Assembly: GCA_964030475.1 (NCBI GenBank)
Contig: CAXIPT010000001.1
Coordinates: forward strand, 5,801,107-5,865,106
Length of the DNA stretch: 64,000 bases
Direction: 5' to 3'
DNA from: Tethya wilhelma
Lineage: Eukaryota; Porifera; Demospongiae; Tethyida; Tethyidae
Shown here: positions 23,944-39,418 of the stretch, one piece after another
Position numbering within the stretch: the stretch's first letter is position 1
How the letters are laid out: each line of letters begins with the position of its first letter
The notes under the pieces: model-generated
What the model was told of the DNA's origin: nothing
Seen by the model: the letters and a program-made list of their open reading frames with translations, nothing else
Database searches by the model: none
Translations under genes and position numbers: made by a program

Positions 23944-26875
23944 ACATGTAGACAGAGATTATCCACGAGCTTGATGAGCTACTAGAACAACAATCACAGA
24001 TGGATGTGCGAATGGCTGCCTTTCAGCACATGCTGTATGTCCTTAGGCCTAAATCTGCATCCCTAAGTTATGCATAGCTATTGTCTTACATATACGTACC
24101 ACTCTCGATCTCACTACACTTACAGTGAGTGGAAAGAGAGGCTGGTTACATGAGACTAATAAAATTCACATGATTATGATGTATATTATATTCACATGTT
24201 TAGGGATTAATATTTAGGTGCCACTTCCGTTTATTTGTTTAGGCCCAATCTTCGGAGTCTGCACTCAGATTCTTCTGAGCTAAGTGATGCTGTCACTAGA
24301 GCAAGTAACTTGGCAGAGTCAGTGAGCAGTAAAGTTCGAATTCTGGACATTGCAAAGGTACCATCATACTCTATCATCTATTCATGCCATAAGTATTTCC
24401 GTTCAGATTGTGGAAAAAATGTTCACACCCTGAAAACATGCTTTTTCAAACCATTCTTTTGATCGTACATGAAAGCAATCTACATATTTAACTGGTCACG
24501 CACAGAGTTATTCCTAATACTTTATAATTTTTGACTTCTATAAGTGGTATCTTGTTTTGGCTGTCAATGCATCCTTTGATTGTTATACAGTGCTATGTGG
24601 TTATTATCATAACTCCAATCCCACCTCGGGATCGTATTTCATACACCTGTTTGTCGTTGTTTTTACCTTTCATCGTGTTTTGTCTCTTAACGTTTGTTAC
24701 CAAGTGTACACCTACACACTGCTCCCTTCGATTGGTTTTCAGAGTTCATAACTCTTCGTAGCTTGAAAGGGAAATTGTTCTTTTGAGACTCGGTATATGT
24801 ATATGATTTGGTTACCACCAAAATTTTTCTCACTCACACAGAGCCATGTTTACTCTGCAATGAAGAGGGTGGACGATGTCATCGATTTGAAGGTATGTTC
24901 TAGACTGATATGTTGACTAAGCATGGGGCCAAGTTTTACTTTTCATATTTAATTTACTTGGGATCAAACTTAATGCTTCCTGAAATTCCTCCATATTAAG
25001 ACAGGGTCGAAAGATCATCATACGTGATCTCTGTTCACCATCTGTTGCTATGGACTTCAAGGGAATGTGTCAAATTCTGCTCTCAAAATTTGATGTGTAG
25101 GAGAGTTTCCTGCATTGAGCTTTTGTAGTCAGGGGAGTTCCCCTCCAAGAATTTCAGTCTGAAAACAGTGGAGTCTTTGCTTGTTGAATGTGTATACCAC
25201 TAGTTTCCATTTTTGCACGATATAGACAGATTAGTAGCTTCGAACACAGAACAGTACCTCAGACAGTTGACACTCCCCGAGGACACTGAACCTGTGCACT
25301 GGACAAGACTCACAGGAAAACTAAACGATGGATGGATATGTGTACAACATGCAAAGGTAGTGTTTAATAGTAAACCACGTACCGTTATCGTATCTTATAG
25401 ATGCTGTGCCATTTACAACACTATAGGCAGTAAAACAAGTGTGCTGGCATGCCAGAGGGGACTACTTTGCTGCTGTCGTAGGCGATGGTAAGTGGATAAA
25501 GACTCTAGTTTTCCATTGTTAAGTTTTTGCAAGATATAATAAGCTTAGCTGTCAAAGTGTGATAAGATTGTTTTACTATAATTTATACTCCCTTCTAGCA
25601 ACAGGCAGTGATGTAATGATACATCAGTTGTCCAAAGCCAGGTCTCAGGTTTGTGTGTATTTAGTACATGCACCTTGATAGTGCAAAGGCTGGAGGTCAA
25701 TTTTTAGGTTGTATTGTATACAATAATATGATGTTTCCAGAATCCTTTTAAAAAGATGAAGGGGACAGTTCAAAAGGTCACATTTCATCCATCAAAACCA
25801 TTGTTCTTTGTTGCTGTAAGTATGTTGTCCTTATGTGTAAAGGTTGTCACAAATTCATGTTATACACTTACATGTACACCCACACCACACACAGACACAA
25901 ACGTATGTAAAGGTGTATGATCTGGCCAAACAAGAATTGGTTAAGAAGCTTCTGTCAGGTGTGAAATGGATCTCCACTCTAGCTGTTCACCCTAGTGGTG
26001 ATCACTTGTTGGTTGGTTCGTACGACAAGAGACTCTGCTGGTTTGATATGGATCTATCTTCTAAACCCTACAGAGTCCTGAGGTGATGCATGTTTGATGG
26101 AGTTGTTTTTGTGTTTGTATGTTAACACTGATAATTATGAATAGATAGAAATTTTCAAGGAATATAATTTTTGTGGTTTTTGTGGATCACCACTATCAAT
26201 ACATGGAAAAGTTTGCCTGCAAAAAATTTTGAATTATATTATGGGGTTACATGTAGATTTAGTCACTTTGCTGATATTGAGAAGTTCCTCCTTGTCCACC
26301 TATAGGTATCATCGCCAAGCTGTTCGCGGTGTTTGCTATCATCCACGATACCCACTGTTTGCCTCGTGTAGTGATGATGCTGCTGTGGTCATCTGTCATG
26401 GCAGAGTGTTCAAGTGAGAATGCTTTAGTAACTTTGTACTTATTTTACAAAGCAAGCTTTTGCTACACCTATGACTATGTAGTTCTGTTCACACACACAT
26501 ACAACAAACACATGCACTCAGTGATTTGATGCAAAATCCTCAAATTGTACCTGTCAAGCAACTAAAAGGCACGGCTATCACCAAAAACTTAGGTAAGCAT
26601 GTTTAACTACACGTGAAGCTTTATATTCAAAAACCACTTTCTTCTGTTATCCGTGCAAGGTATGTAGCCTTGTGACATACAATGATACAAGCTTAAGGTG
26701 TATTTAATGTGGCATCACTGTTTGATGATGTCCTTGGCAATTTACAAGCTACACGACTGCACAATAGATTTTTCTCTAACGCTCTACAGGTGTTCTTGAT
26801 TGTAAGTTTCACCCGACCCAGCCGTGGATATTCACAGCAGGTGCTGACTCATTAATAAGACTCTACTCAACTTGA
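20932..26875 (+). CDS. BOP1: BOP1, ribosome biogenesis WD40 protein (interrupted in this assembly)
   Basis: Twenty exons are readable, from [12 protein letters not shown] (20932-21000) to the stop at 26873-26875. An acidic Ser/Glu-rich N-terminus is followed by the BOP1NT domain ([50 protein letters not shown]). WD40 repeats then begin at [20 protein letters not shown] and end with [15 protein letters not shown]1 works in the PeBoW complex (PES1-BOP1-WDR12) for 27S/32S pre-rRNA processing and 60S assembly in the nucleolus. About 690 aa are visible against 746 in human. Between exon 12 (23225-23357) and the exon ending at 25356, an inverted COG4 fragment is inserted. The latter exon opens directly at the junction (25219), so about a dozen WD40 residues and its splice acceptor are missing. 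Confidence 0.93.
21467..21725 (+). repeat. Intronic tandem copy of BOP1 exon 4 tail and donor region
   Basis: The exon 4 end (AGAATACCGAAACCTCC...) plus about 90 bp of following intron at 21467-21585 recurs at about 21611-21725. In the second copy the donor GAGGTAAGG has become GAGGAAAGG, so it cannot act as the same splice site. Confidence 0.8.
23771..23906. repeat. Dispersed repeat related to the 4.8-5.1 kb element
   Basis: This copy starts ATAGTTGCATGACCC and carries TTTGTTTGCCATTGACCCCC and CTAGCTACTCTATTG, matching the arms of the COG4 intronic foldback. It runs into the (CA)n tract where the inverted COG4 copy begins. Confidence 0.75.
23938..25218 (+). pseudogene. Inverted partial copy of COG4 (exons 2-4) inside BOP1
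   Basis: This stretch matches the reverse complement of about 15240-16520 along its whole length with scattered substitutions and small indels, introns included. It contains COG4 exon 2 ([10 protein letters not shown]), exon 3 ([15 protein letters not shown], against PNLRTLHS in the parent) and exon 4 ([12 protein letters not shown]). It starts in a CA microsatellite and ends at 25218 after TTTTGCAC, directly against an open BOP1 exon. Retained introns rule out a retrocopy. It cannot make COG4 alone. It could be a genuine inverted segmental duplication or a misassembled second COG4 allele; there is no N at either junction. Confidence 0.85.
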
Positions 26876-27392
26876 TTCTGTCATAGCAATGCAATATTCC
26901 CAGAGTTCGTAGATCGCGTTGGATGTTATTGTGATAGTTAATGATATTTATTCCCAAACTATTGTATGTTTGCCTTTGAAATCAAAATAAGAGATTATAG
27001 CTTCGAGTAATACATGTAGATGTCACACAAATAATAATATTATAATTGTAGAACTCGACTCAACTTGATTCAATTGTAGCCACTGATGCAATGAATTAAG
27101 TATCTTGTTCCTAACTTATAAGGGCATATTAATTGATTGTTATTGTGATACTAGAATAATTATATAGTCCCAAACTAGTGTGCATTGTATAATTGACGTG
27201 CGGGAAAACTACTGGGAGAGAGCCTGGTTCAAGGCTATATAGTATGTTTGCTTTTTGAAATCAAAATAAGAGATTATATAGCTTCAAGCAATTCAATATG
27301 ACACACAAATAAAAAATCAAATTTGCTGGATAAAATAAGTGATATATATATACTGTATGTATATAATGAATGAATTTGTGAATTAAAAATGT
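26876..27392. other. BOP1/Rab-E convergent spacer with degenerate repeated 3' flank
   Basis: The sequence around the BOP1 stop (CTCAACTTGATTC) and its downstream flank (GAAATCAAAATAAGAGATTATA) recurs in diverged form at about 27055-27310. This looks like an old tandem duplication of the BOP1 3' end. No ORF of interest is present. Confidence 0.55.
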
Positions 27393-28225
27393 TTATCTTT
27401 TGGAACAAGATCCACAGTTTGATTTCTTGCTATCATTATTGTAACAAGTTGGAAGTAGCTGATTGTCGATGGAGAATTCCGTGAAATCTTCTGGCACAAG
27501 ATGATACCTATCAACTCTTCTGTGTCGACTCTTCTTGTGCAAATCTTTATCGTGAATGAACTCTGCAAGTCTTAAGAAAAGTTCTGAAAGCAAGTTTTTG
27601 TCTCCATTTCTTGCCGATATCTTGAAGTAGAGTGGGATATCGAAAAGCTCTGCAAACGCTTCTCCCAGTTGGCTATCCTGTGTTGCAGATGCATCACAAA
27701 GATCGTACTTATTAGCCAGTAACATGAATGTTGTGTTTGAAGGAGCATATAGCTTAGCATCTTCAATCCAATCTTTTAGACTGGACAGTGAGGATGGATC
27801 AGAGACGTCATACACCAGTACTATTGCATTACAGGAACGATAGTAGTTCTTCGTTAATGTGCGATAGCGTTCACTCCCAGCAGTGTCCCAAAACTCCATC
27901 TGTGTAGTGCATACGCAAGCAAGGTATTAAATTATGTAAAGTTCACTTGGAACAGATTATGTTTATAATTTAGTAGGAACCTAGATATCTACTGAATATT
28001 GGATAGAATTCTGACCTGCACTTCTTGTCCGTCTTGCAGTGTAAATGGCATTGAACACTTGTCAATGCCAATGCAGTTGGATATGCTTGCCTCTGCATCT
28101 GGTGGCTGTCCATCCTTCAGCCATGTGAACAATGTTGTCTTGCCTACTCCAAAATTCCCTAGGAAAATTACTTTGTACCTCAAGTGATTGCAAGCTTGAG
28201 AGAACTGCCTCCTGATTCTGTTCAT
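27393..28225 (-). CDS. Rab-like small GTPase (Rab-E), G3 glutamine replaced by Ser
   Basis: Exons 28016-28225 and 27393-27899 encode about 238 aa. Start MNRIRRQF at 28225 is preferred; an in-frame Met at 28291 would add 22 Lys/Val-rich residues. G boxes: P-loop GNFGVGKTT, G3 WDTAGSERYR, G4 ANKYDL, G5 SARNG. The catalytic Gln after DTAG is Ser, as in human Rab24, so slow hydrolysis is predicted. The switch I Thr before GID is apparently Cys (NCIGID). The tail ends CGSCSKR, not a normal CC or CXC prenylation signal. The intron sits just before the WDTAG strand, as in all six local relatives. Confidence 0.88.
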
Positions 28226-28528
28226 CTTGACTTTAACTTTCACTTTGTAAGTATGAATTTCTGCTTTTTTGACCAAAAGAGATGTGCTCACGAATTTATA
28301 GTAAAATTATAGTCCACGTGGTCACGTATTAAATGCCATATGGGGAAACACCATTATGCCATTGCACCGGTAATTAAAATCATGTGACAAAGGTGAGCAA
28401 AAGGCTATCTTTGGTACTATGAACTATGTGACTCCACAGAATATGAATATAATCATCCAACTTACACATACACACACACAGAGAGACATACACATAGTCA
28501 CTAAAAAGAACATAAGGTATATATATAG

Positions 28529-28975
28529 CTAGCATGCACACTTATTGTCATTAGTTCCTTCTGCTGAGTCATCAAATTCTCTAGGTACGATTGTGTTCCC
28601 TTGTGGCTGAGAAGATCCTCCTGCTTGAGCTGAAGTTTGTGAGCTGTGTAAAGCTTTGGCAAGTTGATCGAAAGCTTCGCTAATTCCACTATTATCCTTG
28701 CAAGAGATTACATTTTGCAGTTCAAAATCATGAGCATTGGCAAAAGACTTTGATGTGGTCAAATCAATCTCTGGCTCCAAATCAGTCTTGTTTCCTAACA
28801 GCATGCGAGTTGCATTAGGAGCAAAATTCTGTGCATCTTTTATCCACTGTGCTAAATAGTGTAATGATGAGGCTTCTGCAACACTGTATACAAAGACTGC
28901 AGCATGAGCATTACGATAGTAGTTCCGTGTTAGTGTTCTGAATCTTTCTACTCCAGCTGTATCCCAGATACTGAG

Positions 28976-29011
<36 letters not shown>

Positions 29012-29824
29012 CTTGTAGTAGTATTATACAGTGGACTGTAAAAAAATTATGAGCCTCATAAGCTTGCAGACGATATTTGGTCCACCACCTGTTTATAGGA
29101 AGGCTTCTTAGATCTCCTAGCTCTATGAGCTACGCCCATTCGGAAAGCAGTGATACTGCCAAAAATTTTAGCATACTCTAGTCACATATCAAAACCAGGA
29201 AAGTTTGATACAGCTATGTCAACATTACTATCTGTTAGCTTTCACCAAACCTGCACACCCAAACATAGATTTGATTGTCTTCAAACAGTATTGTGCACAC
29301 TCATAACAAACTTAGCAACTGTTATGAGGGAAAAATCCAACCCAACAATGCTCACTAGAGTCTTATTGTTCACACAGGAATATCCCATGTTAAACACATA
29401 TCACTTTTACAAGAGGGAATAGCTGGTAATAGCACAATAGGTATTAATCTGAGACAGGCCAATATCTACACTACACTCTCTTGACCAAGAAAACTCGTAC
29501 TACTCTGCCATGGTTCGGATGAATTGGGTCATACTGTAGGTAAAACACCAGAGATAGTCCCATACAAATACTCCTTTGTTTTATCAATCAGAGGTGATTT
29601 TTCTGTATTTACTTGATTAAACATATATACCACTCCTAGTTCCTTACCATCACAGTCTGTCCCTCCACCCTCACCACTTTGGTACAACTGTCTATCCCAG
29701 TGGTAGCAGTCTGGTACTCATCGAATGTGTTATCTTTGAGTCTTCGAAACAGTGACGTCTTTCCAACTCCAAGTTCACCTAGAAGCACCACTTTATACGT
29801 TGGACCTCTACTTGGAGCTGCCAT
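28529..29824 (-). CDS. Rab-like small GTPase (Rab-F), G3 glutamine replaced by Val
   Basis: Exons 29648-29824 and 28529-28975 encode about 207 aa. G boxes: GELGVGKTS, switch I TTGID (Thr retained), G3 WDTAGVERFR, G4 GNKTDL, and an SCKD sequence at the G5 position. The C-terminal NKCAC gives a CXC geranylgeranylation motif, so Rab-type membrane anchoring is expected. Val at the Gln position predicts loss of intrinsic GTPase activity. The intron (28976-29647) has a (CA)n tract on the sense strand directly before the exon 2 acceptor; the rest of it shows nothing I recognise. The start codon faces Rab-G 160 bp away. Confidence 0.88.
28977..29009. repeat. (GT)n microsatellite abutting Rab-F exon 2 acceptor
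   Basis: Read on the Rab-F strand this is (CA)n followed directly by the CAG acceptor. Confidence 0.9.
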
Positions 29825-29983
29825 ACTTTTGAATTTGTCTCTACTAGTTCTAGCTCTCGATCTCCGGCTCGCGCAGCAAGTTTCGGTCTCTGGCACGTGA
29901 TTGATCATGTGACTATTGCGTGCGCTAGCTCGAAGCAGCCCAGCCCCAGAGAAGAGCAAAAAGAGAGATACAGCTAACATTCT
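29825..29983. promoter_or_regulatory. Divergent promoter, Rab-F (-) and Rab-G (+)
   Basis: The start codons are 159 bp apart, head to head, in a locally GC-richer stretch containing CACGTGA (E-box) and GCGTGCGC. No TATA box is seen. Function is inferred from spacing. Confidence 0.5.
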
Positions 29984-30774
29984 ATGATGGCTGACAATCG
30001 AAAGGTAGAAATCAAGATCATTCTTTTGGGTGATCAAGGTGTCGGGAAGACAACTTTCTTCTTTAGGGTGCGTGACCACGAATTTGTGGATACAGAGTTA
30101 CGCCCTTCCCTCTCGATTGGGGTGGAGGATCTATCCTACGAGCATAAAATTGACGATACAACAATCACAGTGAGCAACAGCATGTAATACTTTAATCTAT
30201 TGTCCAATATAAAATTGCTTGATTTTGATATTTTAAAAAAATTTGGAAAAGTTTCACTTATCTGGAAAAAGCAAGTTCATTTAGCTCTTGCACACACATC
30301 TATGGCCACATGCACACACAGGTCTATCTGAATGACACAGGTGGTGGAGAGAGATTCAGAACCTTGACTTCCAACTTCTATCGTCATGCATCGGCAGCAA
30401 TTCTCATGTACAGTGTAGAAGACCACTACACATTTGAAAACCTTCAAGAGTGGGTGGAAAATGCTCAAGATGCTATCGATCAAGAAAGGTTTGTCTGGGC
30501 TGTGGTGGGTAACAAGTGTGACTTACCTTTGGAGATTGAGCACGAAGAAATTACTGCATTTAGTGATCAGCTTGGTACAGAACTGAATTTTTTTACATCT
30601 GCCAAGACGGGAGAGAATGTTAAAGATACGTTGGATAAAATCGTTGCAGAAGTCTATCGAAGAAGACAAGATCCATTGGGTGCTAGTTCAAGTAAGGACA
30701 GAACGCAGAGTGTAAAGATTAGCCGAACAACAGCCGCCAAGAAAACAGAGGAAAAAGAGTCGTGCTCATGCTAA
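29984..30774 (+). CDS. Rab-like small GTPase (Rab-G) with DTGGGE G3 box
   Basis: Exons 29984-30169 and 30322-30774 encode about 212 aa, with Met-Met-Ala-Asp at the N-terminus. P-loop [16 protein letters not shown]; switch I LSIGVED (Ser instead of Thr); G3 [13 protein letters not shown]4 GNKCDL; G5 TSAKTGENV. Both the Trp before DTAG and the catalytic Gln are changed (Asn and Gly). The C-terminus CSC is a standard Rab geranylgeranylation motif. Close paralogues Rab-N and Rab-O lie 11-14 kb downstream. The protein is predicted to be a membrane-attached GTP-binding switch that is slow to hydrolyse; its membrane and partners are unknown. Confidence 0.88.
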
Positions 30775-31007
30775 AACTTGATATAAATTTTTTGGTCTAC
30801 CCTTTTGTTGTATTGTGTGTACACATGTGTATGTTGAGAATAATGTTTTGTACATGTTTTTGTGTAGTTTTTACTACAGGACAATAGTCTTGTTATTTAG
30901 AGTTGTGCATTGCACATGTGCAATGTGCAGGTTGACTGGTACAGGGTCGACATTGGGCGTGGATTTGTCTTTCACGCGATTTATATTCAGCACGAATCCG
31001 ATTGAGT

Positions 31008-31818
31008 ATGGAGAGTTTTGAGCAGTACAAAATCATCTTGCTTGGTGAGCCTGGTGTGGGGAAAACCAGCTTCTTCTTTAGAGTACGGGATAATGTATTC
31101 CTTGGGAATTCCGTGGTCACTGTCAGTGGTGGAGTAGAGCACCTGGAACACGAGATGAAGATTGATGACACCCGGATAAAGGTGATTCAATACCAATACT
31201 GGGCACTGTATGAGTTTATGCATAGTATCTAGCACTGATTAATACGCTCATATCTCTGTTCCACACTATTGCTGCATTTGAGCTAGTTGTAAATCTACAA
31301 GTTACTACAAGACACGTAAACTAATTTTTTTATAAAAATGATTTGTATAGGCTCATCTTTATGACACTGCGGGTGGAGAAAGGTTCCGCACACTGACTTC
31401 AAATTACTTCCAAAATACCGATGCAGCCATACTCATGTTTAGTGTTGAAGATCAGTATAGTTTTGAGCGACTCGATGATGAAATTGAAAATGCCAGGCAG
31501 TTTATTGACAGAGATGACTTTGTGTGGGCTCTTGTGGGTCACAAGAGTGATCTTGACCTTGACATCGATCGAGAGATTATAAAATCCAAAGCCACTGGAC
31601 TTGAAACCAAGGTTATATATGCCTCATCTAAAACTGGTGAGAACGTTATTCCCTGTTTGGAGGAAGTGATACGACGTGTACACTCTTTTGGTAATTCGGC
31701 CAGTAAGAAGAGAGGAGACAGTATTCAGTTGCAGAAAGGACCATCACCAGTAGTACATGTACATGCCTCTAAAAACGGGTCTAGATCTAGTGGCAGCTCA
31801 AAGACCGGTTGTTGTTGA
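31008..31818 (+). CDS. Rab-like small GTPase (Rab-H), DTAGGE and HKSD variants
   Basis: Exons 31008-31181 and 31351-31818 encode about 213 aa. The ATG at 31008 gives MESFEQYKIILLG; an in-frame TTG slightly upstream is not a credible start. P-loop GEPGVGKTSFFFRVRD; G3 HLYDTAGGERF (Gln to Gly); G4 GHKSDL in place of NKxD; G5 ASSKTGENV. The C-terminal TGCC is a dicysteine prenylation motif. The His variant of the G4 box also occurs in some animal Rabs such as Rab39, so guanine binding is probably retained. It is tandem with Rab-G, 233 bp downstream of its stop. Confidence 0.87.
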
Positions 31819-33308
<1,490 letters not shown>

Positions 33309-33493
33309 TAAAAAATATATAGCCATTGTAGCAAGCTTTAATGTGATCATATTATTAATGTTGGTGATCTAGAATGCATGTATACACGATCATGAATGCC
33401 AGAAATAACTTTATAATATTATTATTATACAAAACCTTAAATTAAAAAGTGATAATTGAAACTGAAAAGAAATATGTGCAGATAATATGGTGC

Positions 33494-36597
<3,104 letters not shown>

Positions 36598-36776
36598 TCT
36601 TTCAATATCGGCATGAAAACAGCTGTAAAGCCTGTCTTGACTTGGGTGCAGGGTGCGGATTAATTGGAGTGTGATATTTCATCAGAAATTAAATGCAGAT
36701 TGTGCACACGCAGCAAAAAATGATGCAATATTTCATCATCCTCAGTGACCGTGCATAGCAACAACCAAGTAAAGGA
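36598..36776. promoter_or_regulatory. Divergent promoter, AFG3L2 (-) and CXorf65-like gene (+)
   Basis: The start codons are 179 bp apart, head to head. No TATA box or strong motif is apparent. The call rests on spacing. Confidence 0.45.
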
Positions 36777-37522
36777 ATGTTAATTAGGGTTCTGTTATGC
36801 GAAAATGAAGGTATTTGCAAGGTTTACTATATAATATACAAGAATGAGTATTCACATTATTCATGTATTTCTCCAACTACAGAAGGTCTGTTCAATGCAG
36901 ACTGCCAAGCTGCATTTCTTTTGGATGCAATAAAGAGACGACATAAGCTCCCACAATCATGTCGGTTCTCAATCACTCACATTCATGCAAAGCTAGAAAT
37001 TTATGGTATTCCATTTTGCATGCAATTCCATTGCAGACACAATTGATCTGTGCACTCCAGAAGGAGTAGTGAAGGAGCTCTATCGCCATGACAATGAAAA
37101 TGCAGCATGTTTCTTCAAATTAAGAGAGCTTTGCATTGTCGTCAAAGTTGAAAGTGTGCACATGATAAACTAAGTCTATGGATAATAATTATAAAATTTA
37201 ATGTATTATTATAATTTTAGATCCAGAGAGTGCTCATCCAATATACACCCCAGTACTGCCAGAATACAAGAAAAACGAAGAATTTCTGGGTTAGCTATAT
37301 ACCTGTATGACATGGTGATATAATTCACATGCATGTTGTATTGAAACCATGCACCCAGCCTACTTGAACCACAAAGCTGAAGGTGTGTCGTGTTGCATCA
37401 GAGTGAAGATGAAAAATAACCCATATGCAATGAGATCCAAAACACCAGTCGATGGAGCCAACCAAAAATCAGGAGGAAATAAAAGCAAGAAGAGAAGAGG
37501 AAGTGCATTCAAGGCAAAGTGA
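36777..37522 (+). CDS. CXorf65-like small protein
   Basis: Five exons (36777-36810, 36883-36960, 37037-37153, 37221-37289, 37359-37522) join in phase to a 153-aa protein. Its plan matches human CXorf65: a short N-terminal beta strand (MLIRVLLCENE), NADCQAAFLLDAIKRRHKLP, then TIDLCTPEGVVKELY, and finally a Lys/Arg/Ser-rich basic tail. The fold resembles a small ubiquitin-like domain. The family has no established function. Its stop is 68 bp from the convergent CENP-T stop. The exon joins are consistent, but the identity rests on a modest number of residues. Confidence 0.7.
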
Positions 37523-37590
37523 ACACTTAAAAGAAACTATATACATGAAACTATTGTAGTCAGTCATTACACATATCTATACCAATGTGA

Positions 37591-39328
37591 CTACATGGTT
37601 GTTGGCACTATTGTCTTCTCTGCCATGGCACAGGGTAGTAGCTCTTGTGAGTATTCCAGTGGGAGATGAGTGTTTGTAAGGTATTCAAAGGGTATTTTGT
37701 CAGTGAGGGCTCTCTGCCTATGGAGCAGCAATACAACGTCATTCACCTCTATTGTCTTGCGACCTGCATGCTGTGCAAAGGCTGCTAAATCAATAGATGC
37801 CTGTTTCAGGTAGAGCTCTGAGCTATAGATGAAAAGAGGAATCAATTTATTGATAAACTAAAATTAGTAAGATGCCTTACAATTTCATGACTAGATCCAT
37901 GGCATCTTTAGTGAGCCTTCTCTTACTGAAGAGGGTGAACAGGTTCTTGATGAGAGGGCGAGGTAACGTTTTAAGAGGTTTGCGTCTGAAGGGGAGACAT
38001 CACTAACAATTGTGCCAACATTATAGAACCACTTCTATTCTTACTTTGCTTGTGATGTCTGTTTCAGTTTAGGAGTCTTCCTGAAGGACCTAAACAATGG
38101 AGAAAAGGCAAGACATAAAATTTGTAAACTGTGAAGCTGTATTCAATTGCTTACTTATTTGATATTGCAGCTGTTGATTTCCGTACAATTGATGTCTCTT
38201 TGTGGATTCCACTATCTTTCATGACTGTGGCTCTTTCTGGTTCTTCATCTTGATCCTGGTTCTCATCATCAACATCACCCATTCCATTATCCTCCTCCTC
38301 CTCCTCTTCATTGTCGAGAGGTTCTAAGGCTAGAGGCTCCTCAGGTGGACTAGCAGCTGGCTCATTGGTGGGGCTGGCCACGACCGCATTGGAAGAAGAT
38401 GTTTGATTGGATACATTCATTGATTGCAGGGAAGTATTAGGTTCAAAACTAGTAGTAACTGTTTCTGGTGGGAGTTTGGTGATTGAGGAGAGACCTTCAA
38501 GGACTCTTCTGCTGCTAATCAAGAAGATTATTGTGTATGATATGTGGAGTAACACAACCGCCAAGCCTTTGATAAGGCCCAGGAATATCATTATGCAGGC
38601 ACATCTCGATTTTGGACGTGGATCCATGCTACTACTAAGTTATTTGCCAGACCCTTTCTTTCCTTTTTTTCCCCACCTATTCCCCACCCCCCTAAAACCT
38701 AGCAAGAAAGGGTCTGGGCACCAGATTACGGTATCACAGTGTCGGTATAATAATGACTATACCTGGTAGAAGAGTCATGAGGCGTACTGGATGGAGGAGT
38801 CTCAGATACAGAGTTTGGGGGATTCAGTGATTTTCTAGCACTAGATCGAGTTCTACGAACTGGAGAGCCAGCAGCAGCTGGGGTGGGTGTCAGTTGGTAC
38901 ACCCTAGACACTGAAGGTATTGGAGGAATCAAATCCCTTACCTCAGTACCACCTGTATGTGCAACAATCAGTGGGGTCTTGGATGATAGTTTTTTTTTTT
39001 ACATAATGTTCATAGTACTGTTGACTTGTACAGGTACATACCAAGAAGCATGCTAATGTACTAGTCCTCACCATCAACAAATTCTCTCACTGTCTCTACC
39101 ATATCAGTGTGTGGTGTGTTTTTACTAATTCCTACTTGTGATTGTTTCCTAGCATTCTTCAGGGAGGTTTTCAGTAGGCTGGTGTTTCCAGAACGGTGCT
39201 TCTTTGGAGAAGATTTTCTTTGCTTTCTCTTCAAAAGAGACTCAGGATCAGGTGTGAACTCCCATGTCCCTCCTTCACGTGGACGTTTGGGACCAGTTTG
39301 AATTATACTGGAGTCTCTTAAAGTACTG

Positions 39329-39330
<2 letters not shown>
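37591..39330 (-). CDS. CENPT: CENP-T, downstream assembly unit (C-terminal part, complete 3' end)
   Basis: Exons 39072-39330, 38763-38952, 38155-38514, 38045-38089, 37881-37985 and 37591-37822. The last two carry the histone fold and CENP-T extension: RPLIKNLFTLFSKRRLTKDA, FAQHAGRKTIEVNDVVLLLH and HLPLEYSQELLPCA. CENP-T pairs with CENP-W in the kinetochore CCAN, and its N-terminal tail recruits the Ndc80 complex. The middle is disordered and acidic (poly-Glu at about 38300). Exon 1 is absent here because the unit ends in (GT)n and an N at 39418. It duplicates the upstream unit with small differences, so the two probably represent one gene. Confidence 0.88.
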
Positions 39331-39417
<87 letters not shown>

Positions 39418-39418
39418 N
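39331..39418. repeat. (GT)n tract ending in single-N join
   Basis: A pure GT run of about 87 bp ends at the N at 39418. Directly after it the sequence restarts inside the last CENP-T exon. Confidence 0.95.

Noticed and set aside
23938..25218. Processed pseudogene of COG4
   Set aside because: Introns 2 and 3 and part of intron 4 are retained, so it did not come from an mRNA.
29150..29422. 90-aa plus-strand ORF in the Rab-F intron
   Set aside because: No domain, no start context of note and no similarity I recognise; a random open frame in an intron.
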